Part shown: in pieces, positions 1 through 7,761 of the stretch
Layout: every line of letters starts with the position of its first letter
How positions within the stretch are numbered: the first letter of the stretch is position 1
Assembly (NCBI GenBank): GCA_025352825.1
Contig: JANXSG010000190.1
Coordinates: 1-38,726, forward strand
Source: Chthonomonadaceae bacterium
GTDB taxonomy: Bacteria > Armatimonadota > Chthonomonadetes > Chthonomonadales > Chthonomonadaceae
Reading direction: 5' to 3'
Length of the DNA: 38,726 bases
Program-made: the position numbers and the translations under genes
The notes under the pieces: model-generated
Database searches by the model: none
Told to the model about the DNA's origin: nothing
What the model saw: only the letters and a program-made list of their open reading frames with translations

Positions 1-494
1 TGAAACATCATTGCGGCGGCTAAGTGCCCCAGCATATTATCCGGCACTTTCAAATCGATTCCAATTGTGATAGCGAGAATAGTGGCGTTCACGGAGTGCT
101 GGAGAAGTCTGTCGGAACTGGTACTAATATCCAGAATCGTAACAATCGGATTTTTGGTACTTAAAAGACTGTCGAGCAGAGCTTCCGTAGCTCGGCGGAT
201 TGCATCTGCGTCCACGGCGAGTTTCTTTGCACCCATCTCCGTGGCAATTTTCGTAAAAGAGCTGCTAAGGAGTTCCTGGCACTTTTGCTTTACCTCAGCT
301 CGAACAAGTTCGGGCTCATTTTCGCTAAATCCATCTCGTATGTAGACAGATTCCACGCGAAACTTAAACAGGCGCGAGATTAGGCTGCTGGTTAGGCGCT
401 GGCCTTTTGACAGCAAAACTCTGCCCTGGCCATCGCGCACATCACGCGCGATGCACTGTCCCTCTCGCACCGATTGAGATGGTACAAGCTGCAT
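1..494 (-). CDS. HD-GYP domain protein, N-terminal part (cut by window edge)
   Basis: An open frame runs leftward from an ATG at 494 off the window with 164 residues visible and no stop. The last 35 residues match the start of an HD-GYP domain: a conserved His in LQHSVNATILA (H133), followed by a helix of the type that leads into the HD metal site. HD-GYP proteins of this type usually hydrolyse cyclic di-GMP; the HD and GYP motifs themselves lie outside the window. Residues 1-60 resemble the short N-terminal domain often found before HD-GYP, with little other similarity I can name. A weak purine-rich ribosome site (AAGGGA) precedes the ATG. It starts 47 bases after the stop of the histidine kinase on the same strand, so it is probably the third gene of that signalling operon. 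Confidence 0.75.
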   Translation of the reverse strand, partial: MQLVPSQSVREGQCIARDVRDGQGRVLLSKGQRLTSSLISRLFKFRVESVYIRDGFSENEPELVRAEVKQKCQELLSSSFTKIATEMGAKKLAVDADAIRRATEALLDSLLSTKNPIVTILDISTSSDRLLQHSVNATILAITIGIDLKVPDNMLGHLAAAMMF

Positions 495-541
495 AACTTT
501 TCCCTTGTCGAAATATGAGGCTTGAGATCAAGCCCGGGTAA

Positions 542-2362
542 TTATCGGCTAGGCTTAAGTTTTACAGGAGAGGGATCCGATGGAAAACGAACCGTGGCGA
601 CTATTCCTTCTCCCTTAGCATCATTTTCTAGTGTGAATGTCCCATGAAGATCACCACGAACCAAAGTCTCTACAATGGAAATACCAAGACTATCGGTATT
701 TCTGGGAGTAAATCCTTCCGGGAGAGCCTTGCCATCGTTAGTCACAATAAGAATTGTTTCCTCGGCGCCACTCTGCAGATGAATACGGATTCTGCCATCA
801 TTCAGCGTGCTAAATCCATGCTCTACGGCATTCTGCACCAGCTCATTTAGTACCAAGGCAACGGATGTAGCCTTGTTCAGAGGAAGAACAAAGTCATCTC
901 CATCGACTTTTGTACGTATAGTCTTGCCCGGTGGCACCACACTTTGCTGTGTCGCATGAAGTATACTCTCTGCGACTTTCTTCATGCTCACGGAGTCTAG
1001 ATCGTCTCTGGTTAGCAGCTCGTGTACACTGGAGATCGCCAGAATTCTGCTCAAAGTATCGTTGAGGGCCTCTTCTACGGTTGTATATTTACTGAATCGC
1101 ATCTCCAGCCGTATTAGACTCACAATCTGCTGGAGATTATTTTTAACTCGGTGATGCATCTCCTGGATGACTGCCGATTTTACCATGAGTTTGGCATGTT
1201 CAATAGCAAGAGCAGCCTGCGAACCAAGCGCTTGCAGAATTACAATCTCTTCCGTACTGAAATTATGTATCTTCTCTGTGTAGCAGTTTAGAACACCGAT
1301 TACCACACCCTGCATCATCAATGGGATACTGGCTATCGAACGTACGCCTGCACGTATGGCAATATCAGGAAAATTGTACTCTTTCGCCCGCTGCACATCC
1401 AGCACGGTGATGGGTCGTTTCTCTGCAACCGCTTTGCCAGATACACTCTCGCCTATTTTCAGGTTGGCTTTTTTTGTATACTCCTGACTATCTGCTTGAG
1501 TTGCTTTGATAACCAGCTCACCTTTTGCTTCGTCTACGAGCATTACCGTACAGATTTTGTATCCCATCGTTCGTGCTGTCATGGTAACAAATAGATGCAG
1601 CAACTCTTCGAGATACATGTTGGATGTTATCGCCTGGCTAACCTCGGATAGTGTGTGAAGCTGAACAGCATGGCGTTCCAGCTGTCGGAATCGGCGCGAT
1701 CTCTCAATAGCGCCTGCCACCTGGTTTGCAATTCCAGAGAGCAGCCGAACCTGACTTTTGGTATAGTCCCTGGGACGTTTAGTACGAACGTTGATGACAC
1801 CCAGAATGTCTCCACGAGTTACGAGAGGAACAGAGAGCATCGATTCATACTCCCCTTCATGCATCTCAGGAAAAAATTTGAACCGATGGTCTTTGTACGC
1901 ATTTTTACTTACGGATACCGGTTTGCGCTCTCGAGCTACCCAGCCAGTGATGCCTTCACCCAGCTTCAAACGAACTTTGCCAATCATATTCGCCGATGCC
2001 TCATCGGCGGCGCGCAGTACCAGCTCTTCCTTTGTAGAATCGAACAAATACATCTGGCACGAATCGGTGCCTGTGATCTGAACAGCGATGTCTGCGGTTA
2101 CTTTGAGCATCGCTTCCAGATCAAAAGCGGAACCGGTTGCTTCCCCCACTCTCCGCAGGGCTTCTGCTTCTCCTCTTTTCTCTTCTAACTCTTCCCGCAT
2201 CTGGTTGAGCAGGAGGGTGGCTTCTCGAAGCTGTTTATCTCGCTGGTCTAGTTCCTCCTGAAGAATTGCGACATCGGGATCGTCACTGCGGCGCAGTGCA
2301 GCAAAGAGACGTCGAGTACGCCAGGGACTTCTCGTTTTGGATATTCTTTCGCGCATTCTCAT
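542..2362 (-). CDS. GAF-GAF sensor histidine kinase, HisKA_2 type
   Basis: A 606-residue soluble sensor kinase with no membrane segment. Residues 28-70 look like a coiled coil (many E, Q, R, L). Two GAF domains follow at about 75-220 and 235-390, then a HisKA_2 dimerisation domain with the phospho-acceptor in MHHRVKNNLQQ (H404) and an HATPase domain with its N box around LNELVQNAVEH (N506) and a G box near LGISIVETL. HisKA_2 kinases commonly signal to ANTAR regulators, as in EutW-EutV, and the gene just upstream encodes one, so the two are probably partners. The GAF ligand is not evident. The start could be 2362 or the ATG two codons later at 2356; the purine-rich AGGAAAGAG is better spaced for the second. 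The gap to the regulator is 20 bases. Confidence 0.9.
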   Translation of the reverse strand: MRMRERISKTRSPWRTRRLFAALRRSDDPDVAILQEELDQRDKQLREATLLLNQMREELEEKRGEAEALRRVGEATGSAFDLEAMLKVTADIAVQITGTDSCQMYLFDSTKEELVLRAADEASANMIGKVRLKLGEGITGWVARERKPVSVSKNAYKDHRFKFFPEMHEGEYESMLSVPLVTRGDILGVINVRTKRPRDYTKSQVRLLSGIANQVAGAIERSRRFRQLERHAVQLHTLSEVSQAITSNMYLEELLHLFVTMTARTMGYKICTVMLVDEAKGELVIKATQADSQEYTKKANLKIGESVSGKAVAEKRPITVLDVQRAKEYNFPDIAIRAGVRSIASIPLMMQGVVIGVLNCYTEKIHNFSTEEIVILQALGSQAALAIEHAKLMVKSAVIQEMHHRVKNNLQQIVSLIRLEMRFSKYTTVEEALNDTLSRILAISSVHELLTRDDLDSVSMKKVAESILHATQQSVVPPGKTIRTKVDGDDFVLPLNKATSVALVLNELVQNAVEHGFSTLNDGRIRIHLQSGAEETILIVTNDGKALPEGFTPRNTDSLGISIVETLVRGDLHGTFTLENDAKGEGIVATVRFPSDPSPVKLKPSR

Positions 2363-2382
2363 CTCTTTCCTGTGCCTGCAGA

Positions 2383-2964
2383 TTAGACGTTATGCGCGAT
2401 GATGATAGCTTCCGCAATTTCACGCATAGACTTGCGAGTGTTCATACTCTGTACTTGAATTCGGCGAAAGGCTTCCTGTTCCTTCAGCCCATACTGATCC
2501 ATGAGGATGCCCTTAGCTCTATCCACGGCTTTGCGGGTTTCGAGCTTATCTTCAAACTCGCTGGCCTGTTCTTCAATCTTTAGATAGGCCTGCCATCGAG
2601 CAAGAGCCACTTCGATCTGCGGCATCAGATCAGCCTCTTTAAACGGTTTTACCAAGTAGGAGAAGACGCCAGCCTCTTTCGCTCGATTGACTAGATCGAT
2701 CTGGCTGTATGCTGTCAGTAGAAGCACAGGCGCGATTTTCTCATCTGCAATAATTTTCGCAGCATCTATTCCATCAAGTACCGGCATTTTAATATCAAGA
2801 ATAACCACATCTGGATTTAGATTACGGGCCGCTTCGACTGCGCTTGCCCCATCTCCTAACTCTGCGATGACATCATATCCGCAGTCTTCCAGCATTTTTT
2901 TAAGGTCTAGCCGAATAATCGGCTCGTCATCTGCGATTACAATACGAAGTTTTTTTTCACTCAC
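2383..2964 (-). CDS. Response regulator with ANTAR RNA-binding domain
   Basis: A 193-residue two-domain regulator. The receiver domain covers about residues 5-122, with the acidic pair D12/D13, phospho-acceptor D57 in VVILDIKMP, T84 and K106 in LVKPF. The C-terminal ANTAR domain (about 135-189, RKAVDRAKGILMDQYGL then EAFRRIQVQSM) is the type that binds paired hexaloop RNA hairpins and prevents transcription termination. The start is GTG, supported by GGAG seven bases upstream; there is no in-frame ATG nearby. It is the first gene of the minus-strand operon with the HisKA_2 kinase and the HD-GYP protein. I did not find a convincing ANTAR target hairpin pair, so its regulon is unknown. Confidence 0.93.
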   Translation of the reverse strand: MSEKKLRIVIADDEPIIRLDLKKMLEDCGYDVIAELGDGASAVEAARNLNPDVVILDIKMPVLDGIDAAKIIADEKIAPVLLLTAYSQIDLVNRAKEAGVFSYLVKPFKEADLMPQIEVALARWQAYLKIEEQASEFEDKLETRKAVDRAKGILMDQYGLKEQEAFRRIQVQSMNTRKSMREIAEAIIIAHNV

Positions 2965-3236
2965 GGCACATCTCCATGTTAAATTTGGCCAGGCGTCATC
3001 TGCCCTGATGCCGCAACTATTTCAAAGGTAGATTTCCAATATCGGATCAGGGTTTGCACGGAATATTTTGAGGATCAAGACTTGAGCTGCAATAACAGTA
3101 AAACGGAGGAAATAAGAAGTAAAAACAAAAGTAAGAGAAAAACGAGAGGCACCCGCCGACAGGATATGTTGAGCACGGCTTCAACTCTGAAGACGTTCAA
3201 TTTTTGATGAGGTATGGTGTTCTGAGTAAGTACTGC

Positions 3237-3265
3237 TTGACGTCCGAACACCACTATTATATAAT
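3237..3265 (+). promoter_or_regulatory. Sigma-70 promoter, TTGACG-17-TATAAT
   Basis: A -35 box TTGACG (3237-3242) and a perfect -10 box TATAAT (3260-3265) are separated by 17 bases. This should drive the plus-strand operon beginning at 3387 and leaves a leader of about 115 bases, which contains the tandem 21-bp repeat at 3308. Confidence 0.65.
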
Positions 3266-3307
3266 AGAATCGAATCATTTGTCAAAGCTATCTACAATCT
3301 TACTTCA

Positions 3308-3349
3308 CATTGTGCGATAATACATCACCATTGTGCGATGATACATCTA
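3308..3349 (+). repeat. Two tandem 21-bp direct repeats in the leader of the 3387 operon
   Basis: Two adjacent copies begin CATTGTGCGATAATACATC and CATTGTGCGATGATACATC, exactly 21 bases apart, and differ at few positions. They lie between the promoter at 3237 and the first gene of the operon. A two-turn spacing puts both copies on the same DNA face, which fits a protein-binding operator, but no binding family can be named from sequence. Confidence 0.55.
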
Positions 3350-3386
3350 ACTCAAACCATTAAACACACAATGAAAGTTTTTATTC

Positions 3387-4391
3387 ATGGATAATAATAC
3401 TCCTGCGCATGAAAGTGAAAGTGTGGATCTAATCGAAGAATTCAAGAGTGATAGCCAAGATGCCATTCCAGCCATAGATTTCGATACTATTCCCTCTCTC
3501 AAAACACCATGGATTCGAACAGATGCGGGTAAAGCGCTGGGCATGGCGCTCTTCTACCTGATATTCTTTCGCGTTTCTATGCTCATAAGTTCTGGCCAAA
3601 TCGGCGTTGTAATCCTTACAACACTTCTCTCACTTCCTCTGCTGCTGCTATTTACTGCATACGGATCTCGTGCTATCTGCACAAAGAATTCACTGATTAT
3701 CAACTTCATCCTGGCGGCCATGGCTACCGTGCCGATGGTTGCAATACCGATCATTGGTGGTGTTTTGGCCCGCCTATATGGCGAGCAAACGATAGTAAAA
3801 ATATACAAATTATATGTCAATCTGTTTCACTTCATACCTGGCCTACAAGGACTTCTTCTGATCTGGATGGCTGTGGTGATTGGAGTCTCCGTAGCCCGGC
3901 TTGTGCGTGAAATGAATATGCTGCTGCCCATATCAATTGCTCTTGCTCTGGTAGATATGTACGCCGTGTTTGGAGGAGGAGTGGTTTCGCAGGCGACGCA
4001 CGGACAGTCACAGACAGCTGTGCGTGCTATGCAGGCATTGACAGTGAAACTTCCCACATCGCATCCTAATGGCGGGGCAGCACCCATGCAGTTGGCTGTT
4101 GGCTTCGCAGACTTTCTTTTTATCGCGCTCTTCTTCTCATGTTTTCAGCGATTCAAGATTCCTTCGAAACGGATACTCATTGCCCTATGTTTATTGCTGA
4201 TTGGGTACATGGCGGTTGTCGCGTTATTCGGGCTGGCGCTTCCTGCGCTGGTGCCGATTGCAGTTGTTATGATTGGGATGAACGTACGACGTTTCAAATA
4301 CAAACGCGATGAATTGTTTGCTCTGATCTATGCTGGTCTTATATGTGCGGTAATTGCCGGTGTATACTCCCTGATGCATCGGAATAAATAG
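3387..4391 (+). CDS. Presenilin-like multi-pass membrane protein (putative aspartyl protease)
   Basis: A 334-residue protein with a polar N-terminal tail of about 45 residues and roughly eight hydrophobic segments. The key feature is a set of motifs arranged like those of presenilin and signal-peptide-peptidase proteases: an aspartate in a membrane segment (D190, LALVDMYAVFGGG, comparable to the YD motif), a second in GFADFLF (D242, comparable to GxGD with Ala for the second Gly), and PAL at 286-288 in the last segments. In that family the two aspartates cut substrates within the membrane. The order and the 52-residue aspartate spacing fit; the overall similarity is faint, so an unrelated transporter-like protein remains possible. 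It is first in a likely operon with nth, which starts three bases after its stop. No substrate is evident. Confidence 0.6.
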   Translation: MDNNTPAHESESVDLIEEFKSDSQDAIPAIDFDTIPSLKTPWIRTDAGKALGMALFYLIFFRVSMLISSGQIGVVILTTLLSLPLLLLFTAYGSRAICTKNSLIINFILAAMATVPMVAIPIIGGVLARLYGEQTIVKIYKLYVNLFHFIPGLQGLLLIWMAVVIGVSVARLVREMNMLLPISIALALVDMYAVFGGGVVSQATHGQSQTAVRAMQALTVKLPTSHPNGGAAPMQLAVGFADFLFIALFFSCFQRFKIPSKRILIALCLLLIGYMAVVALFGLALPALVPIAVVMIGMNVRRFKYKRDELFALIYAGLICAVIAGVYSLMHRNK

Positions 4392-4394
4392 TGT

Positions 4395-5144
4395 ATGATT
4401 AGGATAAAGCAGTTCATGATGTCACACAAGAAAAAAGATTCTGCCGCAGAAACTTTGAAAATTTTAAAGGTGATGTACCCTGATGCCGAGTGTGCTCTGA
4501 CACATTCCAGTCCCTGGCAGCTTCTCTGCGCTACTATTCTCAGTGCACAATGTACGGATGTTAGAGTGAATATGGTGACTCCGAATCTTTTTGCAGCTTA
4601 CCCGACGGCTGAATCTCTCGCGTGTGCTCAGCAAGAAGATATAGAAAAGATTGTTCAAAGTACAGGTTTCTTCAGGCAAAAAACCAAGAGTTTAATTTCA
4701 ATGAGTCAGGATATAATATCACGATTCAATGGGGAGCTCCCCCAGACTATCGAAGAGCTCACTTCACTGCGCGGTGTTGGAAGAAAAACCGCGAACGTTA
4801 TCATTGGAGTCGCTTTTGGTGGTGATGGTGTAGTGGTAGATACTCATGTGAAACGCCTGAGCAAGCGTATCGGCTGGACAAAACAGACCGATCCCGTTAA
4901 AATCGAGCAAGAGTTGATGTACCTCTTTCCCAGAAATGATTGGACATTACTAGGCCATACTCTTATCTGGCATGGCCGTACCGTTTGCATGGCTCGATCG
5001 CCCAAGTGTATGAAATGCCCCATTAATAATCTCTGTAAAGAGGGAATTAAACGGATGACAGCATATGAGAGTGCAGCAAATGAAAAAATAATTCCGCTAG
5101 AAAGTGTAGATCGAATTAAACTTGATGACCATAATTGTCTCTGA
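4395..5144 (+). CDS. nth: Endonuclease III
   Basis: A 249-residue DNA glycosylase/AP lyase of base excision repair that removes oxidised pyrimidines. The helix-hairpin-helix carries the catalytic lysine (K131 in GVGRKTANV), followed by the catalytic aspartate (D149 in VVDTHVKR). The C-terminal 4Fe-4S cluster ligands have the expected C-x6-C-x2-C-x5-C spacing (C198, C205, C208, C214). There is a tail of about 35 residues beyond the usual end of the family. The start at 4395 is three bases from the preceding stop; methionines 8 or 9 would give a length closer to that of E. coli Nth. Its 3' end overlaps the next gene, so the three genes from 3387 are probably cotranscribed. Confidence 0.95.
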   Translation: MIRIKQFMMSHKKKDSAAETLKILKVMYPDAECALTHSSPWQLLCATILSAQCTDVRVNMVTPNLFAAYPTAESLACAQQEDIEKIVQSTGFFRQKTKSLISMSQDIISRFNGELPQTIEELTSLRGVGRKTANVIIGVAFGGDGVVVDTHVKRLSKRIGWTKQTDPVKIEQELMYLFPRNDWTLLGHTLIWHGRTVCMARSPKCMKCPINNLCKEGIKRMTAYESAANEKIIPLESVDRIKLDDHNCL

Positions 5145-6291
5145 ATCATCACTTCCTCAAAACTCTTCAGCTAAAGTTCGTTTAGAATTCCTTGATGGAA
5201 TGCGTGGTTTAGCAGCTTTATATGTTGTGCTTTACCACTCTACGAATGGAACCTGGTCAGATAGAATCCTTCCTTCCTGGTGCAAGATGGCGCACAGGTT
5301 GATGGCCTGGGGACATTTTGCTGTCGCCATCTTCATAGTCCTATCCGGATATTGCTTAATGATTCCTGTAGTACGATCTGCCGACTTCAAGCTCCGAGGC
5401 GGATTTTTCACCTACATCAAACGAAGGGCTCGCAGAATTCTTCCGCCTTACTACGCATCTATCGCTATCTGTCTACTTTTCATTGCGATGGTTCCTGCAC
5501 TTCGACATCCAAACGGCATCGATTGGGATAATGCAATGCCAGCTTTTCGCCCGGATGTACTCATTTCTCATCTTCTGCTGGTGCACAATTTAAACGAGGA
5601 CTGGATTTTTCGCATCAACGGCCCCCTCTGGAGTGTGGCAACCGAATGGCAGATATATTTTGTATTTCCAGCGCTTCTCCTGCCGGTTTGGCGGCGATGG
5701 GGCATCGAGGCATTGGTAATTGCCGGCCTTGCACTAGGCTATGCCCCGCACTATCTTTTTGATGGCAGCTTCGATTCTGCTGCACCCTGGTATATAGGCT
5801 TATTCGCATTGGGTATGGCTGGTGCGGATATCTGTTTCTCAGCAAGGTCAACAGCGATTCGGATGAGGGAACGGGTTAACTGGGGCGCATTCTGCGCTGT
5901 TTCCTGGTTGTTTACAGCCCTGCTAGGAATATCTAACGCAGTGTGGTTCTGGAGCCATTTCTGGATTTCAGATGCTGTGGTTGGCCTATCTACAATGCTG
6001 CTTATTATATTCTGTTTCGAAGCGGTTCGAAATCAAGAAAAGAGAACTAATCCTGCCGCATTACAAATATTGGATTCAAACTTTGCTTTAAAAATAGGTC
6101 ATTTCTCATATAGTCTCTATTTGATGCATCCTCTCGTGCTCGCGCTTACCGTGATAAGTATGCGCGGTGTGATCACTTCAACGCCACTACTCTGGATTTC
6201 AATCCCCCTGGTAGGAGTTCCTCTTTCACTAGTTTTTACCTACATGTTCCACATCGTGTTCGAGCGGAAATTTATGAACACTCCCAGATAG
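5125..6291 (+). CDS. Acyltransferase family 3 membrane protein (OafA/YrhL-like)
   Basis: A polytopic membrane protein of 388 residues with about ten hydrophobic segments. The N-terminal signature RLEFLDGMRGLAALYVVLYH, with the essential His in the first membrane segment, and the IKRRARRILPPYY loop are typical of acyltransferase-3 proteins, which O-acylate extracytoplasmic glycans or lipids. The start is the ATG at 5125, just after a TTG, and overlaps the 3' end of nth by 20 bases, indicating translational coupling. No clear ribosome site is seen. The acceptor substrate cannot be told from sequence, and no surface-polysaccharide genes lie nearby. Confidence 0.88.
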   Translation: MTIIVSESSLPQNSSAKVRLEFLDGMRGLAALYVVLYHSTNGTWSDRILPSWCKMAHRLMAWGHFAVAIFIVLSGYCLMIPVVRSADFKLRGGFFTYIKRRARRILPPYYASIAICLLFIAMVPALRHPNGIDWDNAMPAFRPDVLISHLLLVHNLNEDWIFRINGPLWSVATEWQIYFVFPALLLPVWRRWGIEALVIAGLALGYAPHYLFDGSFDSAAPWYIGLFALGMAGADICFSARSTAIRMRERVNWGAFCAVSWLFTALLGISNAVWFWSHFWISDAVVGLSTMLLIIFCFEAVRNQEKRTNPAALQILDSNFALKIGHFSYSLYLMHPLVLALTVISMRGVITSTPLLWISIPLVGVPLSLVFTYMFHIVFERKFMNTPR

Positions 6292-6406
6292 CAATTCCGG
6301 AGTGTCGATTGTTTTATCAAAATGCTAAAGGAATTATCCGATGCATTGTCGCAAACTTAGAGTAGCTGTGCTGCCATTTGAATTCCAATTCGAGGTTTAG
6401 AGAGAT

Positions 6407-7585
6407 ATGAAAATTACAAAAATAGAGACTCATGTTTGCCATGCACGCATGCGTAACTGGATTTTTGTGAAGGTATACACCGATCAACCAGGGCTCTGGG
6501 GCTGGGGAGAGGCCACTCTGGAGTGGCATACACGTGCAGTAGTTGGCGCTATCGAAGACATCGAGCCGCTTCTTGTAGGTGAAGACCCAACCCGAATTGA
6601 GTATCTATGGCAAATGATGTACCGTCAGCATTTCTGGCATGGAAACGGCATAGTCCGCGGAACGGCGATCAGTGGCATCGATCTGGCGCTCTGGGATATT
6701 CTTGGGAAGATCCATGGAGTTCCCTGCCACAAATTGTGGGGTGGCCCTGTCCGAGACTATGTGAGGCTCTACTGCCATCTGGGCGGCGGCAGAATGGAAG
6801 ATTTCTATGAGACCTCGCCTGCGGACGCATCGCGCTTCGCGGATCTGGCTTTAGAAGCGGTTTCCGAGGGATACACAGCATTCAAGTCAATGGCTGTGCC
6901 GGAAACAGCGCCCATTGAGGGGCTTCGCCCAATCAAGTATGCAGAAGCCTGCGTAAAATCGATGCGGGAAGCTGTGGGAGATGACATCGATATTATGGTG
7001 GACTGCCATGCGCGACCTTCACCCCGAATGGGACTGCTGTTTGCAAAAGCGCTTGAACCGTACGGACTCTACTGGTTCGAGGAGCCTTGCTGGCCGGAAA
7101 GCGTCGACGATATTGCTCTCATCCAGAGGGCTGTCTCTACTCCGATTGCCACCGGTGAACGCCTTGTTTCCCAATACTCCGTTCGTGAATATCTGGAAAA
7201 ACGAGCATGCAGTATACTTCAGTGCGATATAACTCACTGCGGCGGTCTCACCGAGATTCGGCGAATAGCAGCAATGGCGGAAGCGTACCGAGTTGCGCTG
7301 GCTCCTCACAATCCGCAAGGCCCGGTCAGTACTGCAGCTTCATTGGAACTTGGTTTTGCAACACCCTCCTACATCATTTGCGAATCGGTTCATCTGGATG
7401 TTCCCTGGCGTACGGATGTGGTCAGTGAAGGATTTACCGTGGAAAAGAAGGGGCGAATAGTTCGTCCAGGCAATCGCCCCGGCCTTGGTATTGAGATCAA
7501 TGAGGCTGAAGTCGCCAAGCATCCATTTGAACAGGAGTTACCACAGCGAAGCTTCTACGCGGACGGCGCAGTCGGTGATTGGTAG
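6407..7585 (+). CDS. Enolase-superfamily sugar-acid dehydratase, galactonate dehydratase-like
   Basis: A 392-residue member of the mandelate racemase/muconate lactonizing group. An N-terminal capping domain (1-125) precedes the barrel. Metal and acid-base residues are in place: D199 and H201 in MVDCHAR, the glutamate pair in FEEPCWPE (E225/E226), E251 in ATGERL, and H301 in APHNPQG. The DxH arrangement and N-terminal [20 protein letters not shown] resemble D-galactonate dehydratase (DgoD), which dehydrates a sugar acid to a 2-keto-3-deoxy acid. Related dehydratases for other sugar acids look similar, so the substrate is inferred. It probably feeds carbohydrate catabolism, with a secreted esterase gene next downstream beyond a palindromic element. 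Confidence 0.88.
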   Translation: MKITKIETHVCHARMRNWIFVKVYTDQPGLWGWGEATLEWHTRAVVGAIEDIEPLLVGEDPTRIEYLWQMMYRQHFWHGNGIVRGTAISGIDLALWDILGKIHGVPCHKLWGGPVRDYVRLYCHLGGGRMEDFYETSPADASRFADLALEAVSEGYTAFKSMAVPETAPIEGLRPIKYAEACVKSMREAVGDDIDIMVDCHARPSPRMGLLFAKALEPYGLYWFEEPCWPESVDDIALIQRAVSTPIATGERLVSQYSVREYLEKRACSILQCDITHCGGLTEIRRIAAMAEAYRVALAPHNPQGPVSTAASLELGFATPSYIICESVHLDVPWRTDVVSEGFTVEKKGRIVRPGNRPGLGIEINEAEVAKHPFEQELPQRSFYADGAVGDW

Positions 7586-7595
7586 ATTAATTCTA

Positions 7596-7719
7596 CCTCA
7601 CCCCCTGCCCCCTCTCCCATTTTGCTCGTTCCTCGCAAGGGAGAGGGGGTGATTTAATCGCTAAGTTGCACCTTCTCGCAACGAGCTTGCGAGTTTCCGG
7701 GAGAGGGGTTGGGGTGAGG
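7596..7719. repeat. C/G-rich inverted-repeat element
   Basis: The left arm begins CCTCACCCCCTGCCCCCTCT and the right arm ends GGGAGAGGGGTTGGGGTGAGG; they pair with few mismatches around an inner stem built on CTCGTT/AACGAG-like and TCTCGCAACGAGCTTGCGAG sequences. It fills the gap after the dehydratase gene and may also act as a transcript end. Related elements occur at 13888, 20203, 20361, 23153 and 33353. Confidence 0.7.
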
Positions 7720-7761
7720 TGCATTTACACATCACACTATTTCAGGAGGACTATTCAACCA

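Noticed and set aside
67-345. Plus-strand reading frame of 92 codons
   Set aside because: It lies opposite the HD-GYP frame, which has recognisable domain sequence, so it is a shadow.
1655-2188. Plus-strand frame of 177 codons opposite the histidine kinase
   Set aside because: It has no family resemblance and is fully antisense to GAF domains; a shadow.
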